Source: Leptospira bandrabouensis (lineage in GTDB: Bacteria; Spirochaetota; Leptospiria; Leptospirales; Leptospiraceae). Taken from it: a stretch of 64,000 bases of DNA. The stretch lies in NCBI RefSeq assembly GCF_004770905.1, contig NZ_RQHT01000014.1, positions 1,979,001 through 2,043,000 on the forward strand, written 5' to 3'. Position numbers and translations under genes: made by a program. The notes beneath the pieces are model-generated. The model made no database searches, had not been told where the DNA came from, and saw only the letters and a list, made by a program, of their open reading frames with translations. This document shows positions 8,796 to 18,086 of this stretch, piece after piece; the stretch's first letter is position 1; each line of letters begins with the position of its first letter.

Positions 8796-9143
8796 TTATG
8801 CTACCGATTCTGCCATGGACCTTGCAATGATAAAATTAGGAAGGATCAATTCTTCCAAAAACTTGATGCCAAAGAGTAGGCCTTGGTCTGTTTCCTTTTT
8901 CCAAGCAATTTTCCCTTTAAAGGAAATTCGTGACCTGGTTAAATCACTTTCAATCACCCCAGCCACTAGGTCTCGGTCATTGATTTCAATCTCTTGGTTT
9001 AAACTTCCACTCACTCCGAGTTCTGAAATATTTCCAATTTTTGCGATCAGGAATTCTGGTTGGTCATTGATAGAAAATAGTTTTAAGACCAAATCATCCC
9101 AATCTAAAGATTCAATGCGATCGGTTCTTCTTGTATTCAACAT
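8796..9143 (-). CDS. PilZ-domain protein
   Basis: This is a 115-residue single-domain protein. The RRTDR near the N-terminus matches the RxxxR part of the PilZ c-di-GMP-binding signature. GNISELGVSGSL is a recognisable variant of the D/N-x-S-x-x-G motif, and the closing GKIAWKKETDQGLLFGIKF is the usual last strands. It probably reports c-di-GMP levels to a partner I cannot identify. The start is the ATG at 9143, placed 6 nt after AGGAG; an upstream TTG overlaps that site. It reads away from the peroxidase gene and toward argF on the same strand, with no clear operon link. Confidence 0.75.
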   Translation of the reverse strand: MLNTRRTDRIESLDWDDLVLKLFSINDQPEFLIAKIGNISELGVSGSLNQEIEINDRDLVAGVIESDLTRSRISFKGKIAWKKETDQGLLFGIKFLEELILPNFIIARSMAESVA

Positions 9144-9415
9144 ATACAACTCCTAAAGGTCTAGAACACTAATAAGCATAAATCGTGCCAATAGGGGAAA
9201 ATAGGAGGTTTTTGCCGTTTGCCACTGGGATAAAATGGGGAAGACATCCATTTGCCCTAAATTGTCGCCTTTTCCATCTAGGAAAAACTGGGCTTTGAAC
9301 AGGTCTTCATCAATCTGTCTGACTAGTATGCAATTGAAATGATTCTAAGTTTAGACTGAATTTATATTATTTCTAACTTGCCGATTCCGGTTCTTTTTAG
9401 GAAGATTCCAATTAT

Positions 9416-10402
9416 ATGCTGAGAAAAATACTTACACCTTTATTCATTTCCATCCTACTCGCCACTTTTACCTATTGTGGGCCAACACAAGAAACCAAAG
9501 ATTTGCAAGGCAAGGCCAAACAAATCATTGGTGCCTTACCTGAAAAAATGCCTGGCTCTGAAAATGATACAGCAGAGTTAATTTCTTTGGGAAAAAAACT
9601 CTACTTCGAAAAAAAGCTCTCTTTGAACGAAACACAATCTTGTAACTCTTGCCACAATGTGGAAGGGAAAGGGGCTGGTGTAGACAACCTTCCTACTTCT
9701 CCCGGAGCTTTCGGTAAAAATGGAGACAGGAATTCTCCTACTGTTCTCAATGCAGGATTTCATTTTGTTCAGTTCTGGGACGGACGTGCTGCGGATTTGA
9801 AAGCACAAGCCAAAGGTCCCATTTTAAATCCAGTGGAAATGGCAATGCCTTCAGAAAAAGAAGTTTTGCAACGATTGAACGCGGATGCAGAATACCCAGC
9901 TTTATTTGCAAAAGCTTATCCGAATGAAAAAACTCCAGTCACTTATGAAAACTTGGCAGGAGCCATTGCTGCCTTTGAGAGAACTTTGGTTACTTTCTCA
10001 CGATTTGATGATTTTATCAACGGAGATTACAAAGCAATTTCACAAGCAGAACAAGAGGGGTTTAAATCATTTATGGCAGCAGGATGTACATCTTGCCATT
10101 CTGGAAACCTTCTCGGAGGAAATTCTTTCCGTAAAATGGGCCAAGTGAATGAATACAAAACTAACGATCTTGGTTTGTACAATGTCACTAAAAAAGCAGA
10201 GGATAAATATTTCTTCAAAGTTCCAAGTTTAAGAAACATTGCTTTGACTGGACCTTATTTCCACGATGGCCAAGTTAAAACTTTAGAGGAAGCAGTGAAG
10301 AAGATGGCTTACCACCAATTGGGTATGAATCTTTCTGAGGATGAAACAAAAAAAATTGTTACCTTCCTTGGAACTTTATCTGATAAAAATCGCGCCAACT
10401 AA
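9416..10402 (+). CDS. di-haem cytochrome c peroxidase lipoprotein
   Basis: The protein has 328 residues and belongs to the MauG/CcpA family. A signal peptide ends in FTYC, so the mature protein should be lipid-anchored at Cys21. Two haem c sites are visible: CNSCH near residue 80 and CTSCH near 224. The segments KNGDRNSPTVLNAGFHFVQFWDGRA and KVPSLRNIALTGPYFHDGQVKTLEEAV are diagnostic of bacterial cytochrome c peroxidases, which reduce H2O2 using periplasmic electron carriers. AGGAAG precedes the ATG. The 270-bp upstream region is AT-rich and could hold a peroxide-responsive promoter, but I see no convincing PerR or Fur box. Confidence 0.92.
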   Translation: MLRKILTPLFISILLATFTYCGPTQETKDLQGKAKQIIGALPEKMPGSENDTAELISLGKKLYFEKKLSLNETQSCNSCHNVEGKGAGVDNLPTSPGAFGKNGDRNSPTVLNAGFHFVQFWDGRAADLKAQAKGPILNPVEMAMPSEKEVLQRLNADAEYPALFAKAYPNEKTPVTYENLAGAIAAFERTLVTFSRFDDFINGDYKAISQAEQEGFKSFMAAGCTSCHSGNLLGGNSFRKMGQVNEYKTNDLGLYNVTKKAEDKYFFKVPSLRNIALTGPYFHDGQVKTLEEAVKKMAYHQLGMNLSEDETKKIVTFLGTLSDKNRAN

Positions 10403-10458
10403 TTCCCAACTTTGATTGGTATCTCCTTGGATCCTAAAAACCATATTGGTGGTCCAAG

Positions 10459-10472
10459 GGGGAATATTCCCC
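10459..10472. promoter_or_regulatory. 14-bp palindrome upstream of pyrE
   Basis: GGGGAATATTCCCC is fully self-complementary and lies about 70 bp before the pyrE start codon. A partly paired CCTTGGATCC/GGTCCAAGG arm pair sits just upstream. It could be an operator, or part of a terminator for the peroxidase gene without a T-run. Confidence 0.35.
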
Positions 10473-10542
10473 AACTGACCTAATTAATCCATAACCAATA
10501 AAAATATACTTTTCGGGGCAGAAATAGAAGAATAATTAGACT

Positions 10543-11100
10543 ATGTCCCCAACTTATAGAGACCAACTCTTTGCCTGGATGAAATCTTACGTCTATCGGT
10601 ATTCAGAAGCTCCCTTTCGTTTAGCAAGTGGCCTTGAATCCCATCATTATTTTAACTGTAAGGAGATCACTCTCCATCCCGAGCGCCTTGCTGCTCTTGC
10701 GGAATGTTTTGTGGAAGAAATCATTCCTAAAATGGGTGCCGACTTCCAAGCTGTCGGCGGACTTACGTTAGGTGCTGATCCATTAGCTTATTCCATAGCA
10801 CTTGCTTACCAAAAAAAGGGGAAACTCATTTTTCCACTTGTTGTCAGAAAGGAAGCCAAAGGGCATGGAACTGGCCAACAAATAGAAGGTTTCTGGAAGG
10901 AAATAAAATCCTGTTTGGTCGTAGATGATGTAATTACTACAGGTGGATCGACTCTGAAAGCAGTCCAAGCTTTAAGAGAGGTCGGGATTTCCGTAACCCA
11001 AGGGATTTGTATCTTAAACCGCGAAGAAGGTGGTGCAGAAAATTTGGAAAAAGAAGGTGTCCGGATGGAATCTATATTTCGCAAAAGTGAGTTTTTCTAA
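10543..11100 (+). CDS. pyrE: orotate phosphoribosyltransferase
   Basis: This 185-residue type I phosphoribosyltransferase makes orotidine monophosphate from orotate and PRPP in pyrimidine synthesis. The PRPP-binding motif CLVVDDVITTGGSTLKAVQAL is near residues 125-145, and the flexible-loop segment VRKEAKGHGTGQQIEG with catalytic Lys and His is near 105-120. The N-terminal FRLASGLESHHYFNCKE is the usual substrate-binding part (often SG..S..Y.d.k). The length is slightly below the usual 200-215. The next gene starts at the base after its stop codon, suggesting cotranscription. Confidence 0.92.
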   Translation: MSPTYRDQLFAWMKSYVYRYSEAPFRLASGLESHHYFNCKEITLHPERLAALAECFVEEIIPKMGADFQAVGGLTLGADPLAYSIALAYQKKGKLIFPLVVRKEAKGHGTGQQIEGFWKEIKSCLVVDDVITTGGSTLKAVQALREVGISVTQGICILNREEGGAENLEKEGVRMESIFRKSEFF

Positions 11101-11853
11101 ATGAGTATCCAAAAGACATTTCAGTATGATGTAAGTTTATTTAGAAATAAATTATTAAAAAGAACTTGGGCTGTTGTTTCCTTATTTGTAGTTTTTGTTG
11201 CATATAACAGTCTGCAGGTGCCAAAAGAAGGCAGAATTCAGTTTTTTACTATTTTTGTTCCTTTGTTAGTTTTGTTCTTTTGGTTTCTTAGAAAAAATTA
11301 CCTAAAACAAATTGAAATTTTATCATCGGGAAGAATTGAAATCGAAGGTGGATCACTCAAACAATTTGATTCCAATGGAAATTGTGCCTCGCTTCGAATG
11401 AAAGATTTAGAACAGATCACAATCGATAAATTTCGTGGATACAATCGTATCGTTTTGGAAACAAAAGAAAAAATTTATCCGCTAGTAAACATTGAAAATC
11501 AGGAAGAATTAGTTTCTCTTTTGGAAAAGGAATCTGGACTAAAACGAATCAATGACCTAACAGAAGATAGGATATGGACTCTAAAAACCCCTTTGTATTT
11601 TATACCAAGTATCTTGGTTTTAATTGCAACCTATCTTCCCATGGTTAAGGAAAAATTTCCTATTCTTTCGAATGAGTTTTTGGGTTTGTTTTTTAATGTA
11701 AATTTGATCATTTACCTTTTGTATTTACCTGAAAAACAAAATTATACCATTAGTCAGTTTTCACTAAAACGAAGGATGATTTTTATTAGTTTGGTAGTAT
11801 TTTTCTTTCAGGTTTATATCCAATTGGATAAATCCGGTTGGTTAAAAAACTAA
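11101..11853 (+). CDS. membrane protein of unknown function
   Basis: This 250-residue protein starts directly after the pyrE stop codon, so the two are probably translated from one message. Two hydrophobic helices lie near residues 22-42 and 47-65. A soluble segment of about 100 residues follows that reads like a small beta-rich (PH-like) domain (KQIEILSSGRIEIEGG...KIYPLVNIENQEEL). Three further hydrophobic segments lie near 160-235. I do not recognise the family. Confidence 0.6.
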   Translation: MSIQKTFQYDVSLFRNKLLKRTWAVVSLFVVFVAYNSLQVPKEGRIQFFTIFVPLLVLFFWFLRKNYLKQIEILSSGRIEIEGGSLKQFDSNGNCASLRMKDLEQITIDKFRGYNRIVLETKEKIYPLVNIENQEELVSLLEKESGLKRINDLTEDRIWTLKTPLYFIPSILVLIATYLPMVKEKFPILSNEFLGLFFNVNLIIYLLYLPEKQNYTISQFSLKRRMIFISLVVFFFQVYIQLDKSGWLKN

Positions 11854-11855
11854 TT

Positions 11856-12761
11856 TTAATGATCCTGTCTTGAACCTATATTTTGCCTAAGTAAATTTAA
11901 TTTTGCTTGGGCATATCTTCTTAATTCGATCATTTCTGTTGCATATCTCTTTAATAGATTGTCTTGGTCCATCCGATTTTCCATTAGCTGCAATGTATCT
12001 CGAACATACTTAATATCTTTTTCATCCTTTAGTTTTCCCGACTGGATAAGTTTTTTTACAACATCAAATTCGTATTTTCTGAAATGTACACGTAACAAGA
12101 ATTCGGTGGAAAAGTTTTCTTTTGCTTTGATCCAGTTTTGATCAACCTTTTCTTTTGGTGTTTGTTCTTTTAACTGGTCTACAGCTCGTTTGGTTGGGTC
12201 GTAGTCTTTGATGGCTGCATTAGCTAATTCTTCAGAAGCAATGACTTCGTCTTTGAATATTTCTTGGAGTTTTGCTCTTCGCCATTGGTCGGTGTACTCG
12301 TAACTTTGGGCAGTCAGCATCCTTTGGAATTCTTCGAGCATTACAGACAAGTTAATCGATCGTCCAAGTGGGGTATTGTTGAACTCTTTAATTTTAGGAA
12401 AGAGTTCACGAGTGATTTGAAATGCGGATTTTCTTTTGTAATTACTTGCTTCGTATAGTTTTTCCAAAGATTCTTCGGAATGCCTTTTTAATTCGTTCAA
12501 AATGAACGGTTCTGCGAATACGTAAGCGTCTTCTCCGTAAACAAATAGGTTGGGGTCAGGCGCAACAATCGAAACAATAAAAATATAATGGCTATCTCTA
12601 AGAGCGGTTAGTAATTTCCTTAGGTCTTCTTCCGATCTTGATAATTGTGAGGACCAAACTCTTAAATGAGTGTCTGAAGTCGGAATTTTTTCACGTGATT
12701 CGAGGTTTTCTTTCCGAATCATTTCTGCAAGTTCCAAACAAACTTTGATACTTCCGGCCAT
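11856..12761 (-). CDS. hypothetical alpha-helical protein
   Basis: This is a 301-residue, charged, mainly helical protein with no signal peptide or membrane segment. The N-terminal 100 residues include IRKENLESREKIPTSDTHLR and a short hydrophobic strand (HYIFIVSIVAPD). The rest is rich in Lys, Glu and Arg, with leucine spacing compatible with coiled coils. I recognise no domain. It is 37 bp from the start of the next minus-strand feature and convergent with the membrane protein gene. It may be specific to Leptospira. Confidence 0.6.
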   Translation of the reverse strand: MAGSIKVCLELAEMIRKENLESREKIPTSDTHLRVWSSQLSRSEEDLRKLLTALRDSHYIFIVSIVAPDPNLFVYGEDAYVFAEPFILNELKRHSEESLEKLYEASNYKRKSAFQITRELFPKIKEFNNTPLGRSINLSVMLEEFQRMLTAQSYEYTDQWRRAKLQEIFKDEVIASEELANAAIKDYDPTKRAVDQLKEQTPKEKVDQNWIKAKENFSTEFLLRVHFRKYEFDVVKKLIQSGKLKDEKDIKYVRDTLQLMENRMDQDNLLKRYATEMIELRRYAQAKLNLLRQNIGSRQDH

Positions 12762-12798
12762 GAATAAAACTTATTGATAGCACTTTTTCGGTAAAGAA

Positions 12799-15258
12799 TT
12801 ATTCATATTTCAGTTCCTTGGAAATGTTCATCTTCTTCAGAAAATAAAATGGGATTAGGCAAATGAAAAATGTGATTACGGGAATTAATATCGGGAGTTT
12901 TGCTACAAGGTTCGTGGGATATTGAAAATTGAGGATCCAGCCAAATGCATTCCGATTGATCCCAAAAATAACGATGGGTGATAAAAAGAAGCTACTAAAA
13001 ATTCCTGAAGTGATTCCAAAAGTTACAAGAAATAATGTTTGGCTGTAAATAAGTTGGAACATTTGGTATGAGTCCATACCTATGGCTTTTAATCCCGCTA
13101 ACAGCTGTGATTTCTCTCGTATAAAATAAATGAGAGAAGTTGTTAAGGCAAGTATCGAAATAAAAAGTGCCGATATTTTCAAAGTGTCTAAAATAGAAAA
13201 AACTTGGTTCATTCCTTCTAAATATAGTTTTTTTAATTCTGTTTGGTTTATGAATTTTAATCCATATTTCTTTGTGATATCTTGTAATAAATTTAATATC
13301 TTTTTTTCAGGAAGTTTTTTGTTTTTAGTGATTCGTATCGAACTTAGATACTTGATAGAAAAGTTTTTCTGAAAAAAAGAATAATCCATCATGATGGTTC
13401 CTCTTTCGGAGAAAAAATGATCTTTTTCCTCTTGGATTTTTATCGCGACTTTCGAATTAAGTTCTGTATTGATCGTAATTGAATCTCCTTTGCATATTTG
13501 ATCTAAAAAACATAAGTTTTTTGAAACGATCAATTGGTTTTTGTCATAGTTGTTTCCAAAGTTTAATACATGTAAGGTGTAGTATTTCCCGTTCACTATA
13601 AATTTTGAATCAATGTAGAAGGGTTCTACTGCAGAGAATTCCGGCACTGTCTTTAGTGATTCATAGAGGGAAACGGGAACTCCCGGCTCACCTGTGTTTA
13701 ATTTTTTTTCGTTGATTAGAGAATAGTCTGATTTGTTTTCTTCATCTACCCAATGGATTAGCGAACTTTCATAACTATTCGTCAAACTAGTTAAAGTAAA
13801 AACCAGAGAAGTTGATAACATTATGGTGGAAGCAGTGAGTCCATGTTTCCAAGGCTCCATTTCAATCTCTTTTAATCCGATTTTAATCGATTGTGGGAAA
13901 TGAAATTTTGAGAATAATTTATCTAAAATTTGAACCAAATAAGGAATCGTCAAAAAGTTCAGTGCAACAAAACCAATGATCACAAATCCAACTCCGACCA
14001 TCCCTGGTAATATCTGTTTTGCGAAACTAAGAAGACCGAGGGATACCCCAATAAAAATCAATAGAATAGAAAGAGATAAGGTATTTTTTTTTGAGAAACC
14101 AAAAAAGATATTCGTTTGGGCATGGTCTCTTTCTCGTATCAGATCTATTGGATGAATTTTATAAGTTTTGTAAGAGTTGTAAAGGGACGCGAGCACAGAT
14201 CCTATGATAGAGATCAAAAAACCTGAAATGATAATGGAGAGAGGAATGTTGCGGTAAGAACGAATTTGATTGGAATCTGTAATTGTATTTACAGTAGTAA
14301 ACAAATTTGTATTAGCAATCAATATGCCTAAGAAGATTCCTATCATTCCACCTAAAGCGCCTATCACAATGGATTGGGCTAAAAATAGTATAAAGTTATT
14401 AATTTTATCAGAACCAATCGATAATAAAATCCCAAATTCATGTTTTCGTGCTAAATACAGTCCCGTGAACATGTTGGAGACCATAAAAAAAGAAATCAAT
14501 ACAGAAACTAATGAAACAATCGTTAGGTTTATTTTTAGGGAACCTAAAGCAATCCCTGCGCGTTCGATAATTAATTCTTTAGATTCATAAGTCCATTCTG
14601 GAGAATTGATTTTGTTTATAGTTTGTGAATTTATACTGTTTTCGTCTTGAGTTAACCAAATCGATGTAATTTGTTTTTTTTGATTACAAATTGATTGCAG
14701 CCTTGTTATGTCCATCACAAGAAAAATGCCATCGAGAGGAATCACTTGGTAATCTTCCTGTGATACAGAGATTTCCCTTTCGCAGATTAAAATTTTTTTT
14801 GTATCTTTTTGTAGTTGGATTTTCTCATAAAGAGATTGGCTAAAAAAATATTTGGGTATTTTCTTTTTAGTTTCTTTAGAAGCGAAAACTTGGAAAGATA
14901 AAATAACATCTTTTCCGATTATAGGAAAACTTAGAATTTGTTCTTTTGTTACGTAGAATGTTCCTTTGGTTTGGAATTCAGGTTCTAGTTTTATGTTTTC
15001 TGGGACACGAGAGCTCAACTCTTTTAGAAATTTATCGTTTGCACCTTGGTTTTGATTGTTTGCAACATACCTACCTATGAATTTTTCGGAGGAATAACCT
15101 AACATTTGGTCAAGTACACTTTGTTCAGCTCGCCAAGCATTGATCTGTGTGCTAATAAATAAGGCAATTCCAAGGCTAATTGCTATAATCGATAATAAGG
15201 TTCTAGAAAGGTTTTCCTTAAAATATCGAAATATAAATAAGTAATAAAGAACTTTCAT
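12799..15258 (-). CDS. ABC transporter permease, FtsX/MacB type
   Basis: This is an 819-residue permease of the FtsX-like class. An N-terminal membrane helix (TLLSIIAISLGIALFIS) is followed by a large extracytoplasmic domain. Three helices lie near residues 245-370, then a central pair of helices near 395-440, a second extracytoplasmic domain at about 480-690, and the last three helices, ending near ILIPVITFFICLIPFYFL. Two repeats of the FtsX core make it a fused two-in-one permease, like those that extract lipoproteins or move lipids. It overlaps its ATPase gene by 4 bp, so the pair is one transporter. The substrate is unknown. Confidence 0.85.
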   Translation of the reverse strand: MKVLYYLFIFRYFKENLSRTLLSIIAISLGIALFISTQINAWRAEQSVLDQMLGYSSEKFIGRYVANNQNQGANDKFLKELSSRVPENIKLEPEFQTKGTFYVTKEQILSFPIIGKDVILSFQVFASKETKKKIPKYFFSQSLYEKIQLQKDTKKILICEREISVSQEDYQVIPLDGIFLVMDITRLQSICNQKKQITSIWLTQDENSINSQTINKINSPEWTYESKELIIERAGIALGSLKINLTIVSLVSVLISFFMVSNMFTGLYLARKHEFGILLSIGSDKINNFILFLAQSIVIGALGGMIGIFLGILIANTNLFTTVNTITDSNQIRSYRNIPLSIIISGFLISIIGSVLASLYNSYKTYKIHPIDLIRERDHAQTNIFFGFSKKNTLSLSILLIFIGVSLGLLSFAKQILPGMVGVGFVIIGFVALNFLTIPYLVQILDKLFSKFHFPQSIKIGLKEIEMEPWKHGLTASTIMLSTSLVFTLTSLTNSYESSLIHWVDEENKSDYSLINEKKLNTGEPGVPVSLYESLKTVPEFSAVEPFYIDSKFIVNGKYYTLHVLNFGNNYDKNQLIVSKNLCFLDQICKGDSITINTELNSKVAIKIQEEKDHFFSERGTIMMDYSFFQKNFSIKYLSSIRITKNKKLPEKKILNLLQDITKKYGLKFINQTELKKLYLEGMNQVFSILDTLKISALFISILALTTSLIYFIREKSQLLAGLKAIGMDSYQMFQLIYSQTLFLVTFGITSGIFSSFFLSPIVIFGINRNAFGWILNFQYPTNLVAKLPILIPVITFFICLIPFYFLKKMNISKELKYE

Positions 15259-15959
15259 TTTTTCTGAATTTTACCATCTAACATTCGCAGATTAATGTCT
15301 CCCGATTCACCGATTTGTTCGTTATGAGTCACAAGAAAAACAGATATGCCTAATTCATGTACACATTGATGGAATAATTTCATAATGATTTCGGAAGATT
15401 TTGAATCTAAGTTTCCCGTTGGTTCGTCCGCAAGAATGAGTTTGGGTTTGTGGACCAACGCCCGAGCAATGGATACTCTTTGTTTTTCGCCTCCCGACAT
15501 TTCTTTAGGAGTGAATTCTAACCTGTGTTTGAGCCCTACATGAAAAAGAGCTTCCTTCGCTTTGGAAACAGCAATTTTTTTTGCAGTTCCGGAGAGGTAT
15601 AATGGTAAAGCAACGTTTTCAATGGCTGAAAGGTAAGGAAATAAATGGAAAAACTGAAAGACAATTCCAATAGTTTTTCGTCTATAAATCGTAAGTTCCT
15701 TTTCATCGGCCCCGAAGAGTTGGTGCCCGAACACATTGACTTCTCCTGAATCTGCCGATTCAATTGCAGAGAGGATGTTTAGCAATGTTGACTTACCACT
15801 GCCGGAAGGGCCCATAAGGGTAACTAATTTTTTCTCAGCAATTTCAAAGGAAATATCATTTAATACAGGAAATGCAAATTCGCCTTGGTAAAAAGTTTTG
15901 TTAACATTTTTGATTTTTATGACAGAGTTTGTGTTCGATTCTTTTTTTTTACTGCTCAC
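15255..15959 (-). CDS. ABC transporter ATP-binding protein, LolD/MacB type
   Basis: This is a 234-residue ATPase with all motifs intact: Walker A GPSGSGKST, Q-loop GIVFQFFHLFPYLSAIENV, signature MSGGEKQRVSIARALVHKP, Walker B LILADEPTGNLDS and the H-loop VTHN. GNLDS and the general layout place it with LolD/MacB/FtsE-type ATPases that partner FtsX-fold permeases. The frame stays open to 16199, but those 80 codons look like antisense sequence. The GTG at 15959, preceded by GGGAAG, gives the usual family length. The stop overlaps the permease start by 4 bp. Confidence 0.85.
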   Translation of the reverse strand: MSSKKKESNTNSVIKIKNVNKTFYQGEFAFPVLNDISFEIAEKKLVTLMGPSGSGKSTLLNILSAIESADSGEVNVFGHQLFGADEKELTIYRRKTIGIVFQFFHLFPYLSAIENVALPLYLSGTAKKIAVSKAKEALFHVGLKHRLEFTPKEMSGGEKQRVSIARALVHKPKLILADEPTGNLDSKSSEIIMKLFHQCVHELGISVFLVTHNEQIGESGDINLRMLDGKIQKK

Positions 15960-16017
15960 GAAAAATAACTTCCCATTTATAAGACAGTCGAGAATATAAA
16001 GATAACGGTAAAACTGA

Positions 16018-16302
16018 TTGATAGCACGTATATTTTTTATTCTACTTCTGTCAGTTTTAATGATTGGTAAGTCACAATCTTGGACTTCTCTTGCGGAGTT
16101 TACCGAGTCAGGTGAGGTCTTTACCTGTGAAAAAAATTTAGAAGACCTTCCGGGGGAAGAAGAAAGTGTTTTTTCTTTTCCATTGTTCCCCGTTTTCATT
16201 TTAGTTTCAAAACCTTATCCTTTTCGAAATATTCCTTTTATCGCATATAATATCTTCTCGATCAAATTTCCAGATCGTCGGGGCTCTCCCCAATTTACAT
16301 AA
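16018..16302 (+). CDS. small secreted protein of unknown function
   Basis: A 94-residue ORF begins at a TTG. It opens with a convincing signal peptide (MIARIFFILLLSVLMIG, with cleavage near SQS), then an acidic stretch (ENLEDLPGEEE-like), a hydrophobic segment and a basic tail ending PDRRGSPQFT. It is read in the opposite direction to the extended frame of the ABC ATPase and ends 38 bp before the first subunit of the hydrogenase-like complex. It could be the first gene of that operon. I recognise no domain, and a non-coding explanation remains possible. Confidence 0.5.
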   Translation: MIARIFFILLLSVLMIGKSQSWTSLAEFTESGEVFTCEKNLEDLPGEEESVFSFPLFPVFILVSKPYPFRNIPFIAYNIFSIKFPDRRGSPQFT

Positions 16303-16340
16303 CAGACTTATTTCTTTAAAATTTAATTTTTGAGGTAGTT

Positions 16341-18086
16341 ATGTTAGAAGATGAAAGAATTTCAATCTTCAGATCGATCTTAGTTGGTATTTCGGCTCTT
16401 TCGCCACTTGCTATATTTTTGTTTTCAAATTATGATGTTTTGTCAGTTGACTTTCCTATACTGGTGGGTTTAGTCATTCAAGCATATATAGGTTTTTCTT
16501 CTTTTATGTTGGTTCAGTCCTATGAACCTAAAGAAAAAAATAAAGTCACTGTTGGTTATATTATTTTTTGGTCAGCATTGGGTCTTTGTTATTTGTCTGG
16601 CAAATCACTCCTTCTTCCCATTGCTCTGGAAGTAACATCTTTTTCTACTATTTTGATCTACTCTGGTACTGAGTTTGGAAAAAAACAAATCGAAAGTTTA
16701 GGTTCATTACTTTTAGCATCAGGGATTTCTGCTTTGTTTTTATCCGCCTGGGTAATGTTACCCGATGGCGATAATGTAGGAATCATTTTACTTCTTATTG
16801 GATTATTAATTAAATCTGGGTTCTCTGGATTTCATTTATGGATACCAAAAGTAAATGAAGGTGGACCATCCCATGCTTTAGGTGCTTTTGCCGGAGTATT
16901 AGAGGTGTTTCCTCTTTTACTGTTTTACAGATACGTTCTACCGAACCAATTAGATCCGATCATTTATCAGATTTTATTTCCTCTCGCTGCATTAGGAATA
17001 TTTTTCGGAGGCATTACTAGTTTCTTTCATAAAGATCCAAAAATCGCGTTGGCTTATAGTTCCATAGAGTCGATTAACTTTCTCTGGTTGTGTTTGATCA
17101 TAGCAGGAATGTTTCAGTTTTCGGTAGATTCTGAACTAATGACTTTAAGTAACTCTTTTCGAATCTTGTTTTTTCTTGGTTTATTCCATCATTCTTTTTC
17201 AAAGACATTCCAATTGTTTTCAATAGGTATGGTAGCAAGACTAAAAAATTCAAGTTCTAGTGATGAGTTAAAAGGGATTGGAAGGCTCCTTGGAATTTCT
17301 CCTCTATTGTTAGGTTCCGGAACTTTTAGTTATGCAGTGCTACCTGGCACTTTGGGATTTGTATCTGAAGCAACTTACTTTTATTTGAACGCACGTATTT
17401 TAGATATGCCGATTGGTCGGTCAGTTTTTCTTTTGCCTTCAATGATATTTATCTTTTTTGGAATCGTACTTGGTGGATTTACACATATCAAATTATTTAT
17501 GAGTTTGTTTTTGTCCACTCCAGGCAAAGACATCAATATCCAACCATTTGGTGAACAAAAAAGTAGATGGGTAACCATTTCTTTATTTAGTTTAGCAATA
17601 GTAATTTTTGTTTTTCCTTTAGTGATTCCTTACTTTGTTAGACTACCAATGTTAAGTCCTTTTGTTGACCCACAATTGGTAGATTGGTTTTGGACATTGT
17701 CATTGGTATCTTATGTAACGATTGGAACTGTGATTATTTTCCGTTTGTATGATCGATATCAATTGAAAAAATATGGTTTACCTAGAACTAAAAACTGGGA
17801 TTGCGGTGGAGGTTACAGTGGTCACGAACTTTCTATCCCAACATCAGTGTTTTCTGAACCTTTACGTAATTCACTTGGAAGATATTTTTTAAGTAAAACT
17901 GGGGAATCAAAAGTAGACTCTTTTCTCATAAGAGGGATCACTGCATTCTTTCGTTTGGGAATCGGGATATTGTCTAAAACAACTCATCCTAAGGATGAAG
18001 ATGTAAGTCAATACCTAGCCATTTCATCAATTTTTCTAATCTTCATTTTTTCACTGCTTATCTTAGGTGATTTTGGAGGTTTATAG
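16341..18086 (+). CDS. HyfB/NuoL-like antiporter subunit of a hydrogenase-related complex
   Basis: This 581-residue subunit is very hydrophobic, with about 14-16 membrane helices. The core resembles the Mrp antiporter-like subunits of complex I and formate hydrogenlyase: LLIGLLIKSGFSGFHLWIPKVNEGGPSHALGAFAGVLE carries the conserved Lys and the W-P-x-x-E/N-G-P-S turn of helices 7-8. A C-terminal cytoplasmic NWDCGGGYSGHELSIPTSVFSEPLR segment is typical of HyfB-type proteins. It should form part of a proton- or sodium-translocating arm. The next subunit starts at the base after its stop. Confidence 0.85.
   Translation: MLEDERISIFRSILVGISALSPLAIFLFSNYDVLSVDFPILVGLVIQAYIGFSSFMLVQSYEPKEKNKVTVGYIIFWSALGLCYLSGKSLLLPIALEVTSFSTILIYSGTEFGKKQIESLGSLLLASGISALFLSAWVMLPDGDNVGIILLLIGLLIKSGFSGFHLWIPKVNEGGPSHALGAFAGVLEVFPLLLFYRYVLPNQLDPIIYQILFPLAALGIFFGGITSFFHKDPKIALAYSSIESINFLWLCLIIAGMFQFSVDSELMTLSNSFRILFFLGLFHHSFSKTFQLFSIGMVARLKNSSSSDELKGIGRLLGISPLLLGSGTFSYAVLPGTLGFVSEATYFYLNARILDMPIGRSVFLLPSMIFIFFGIVLGGFTHIKLFMSLFLSTPGKDINIQPFGEQKSRWVTISLFSLAIVIFVFPLVIPYFVRLPMLSPFVDPQLVDWFWTLSLVSYVTIGTVIIFRLYDRYQLKKYGLPRTKNWDCGGGYSGHELSIPTSVFSEPLRNSLGRYFLSKTGESKVDSFLIRGITAFFRLGIGILSKTTHPKDEDVSQYLAISSIFLIFIFSLLILGDFGGL

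Noticed and set aside
9150..9415. Fur or PerR box before the cytochrome c peroxidase
   Set aside because: AT-rich sequence with a weak CTAAGTTTAG repeat, but no match good enough to either consensus.
15960..16199. N-terminal extension of the ABC ATPase by 80 codons
   Set aside because: The extra residues look like antisense sequence of a signal-peptide ORF on the plus strand, and a GTG with GGGAAG in front at 15959 gives the normal LolD length.
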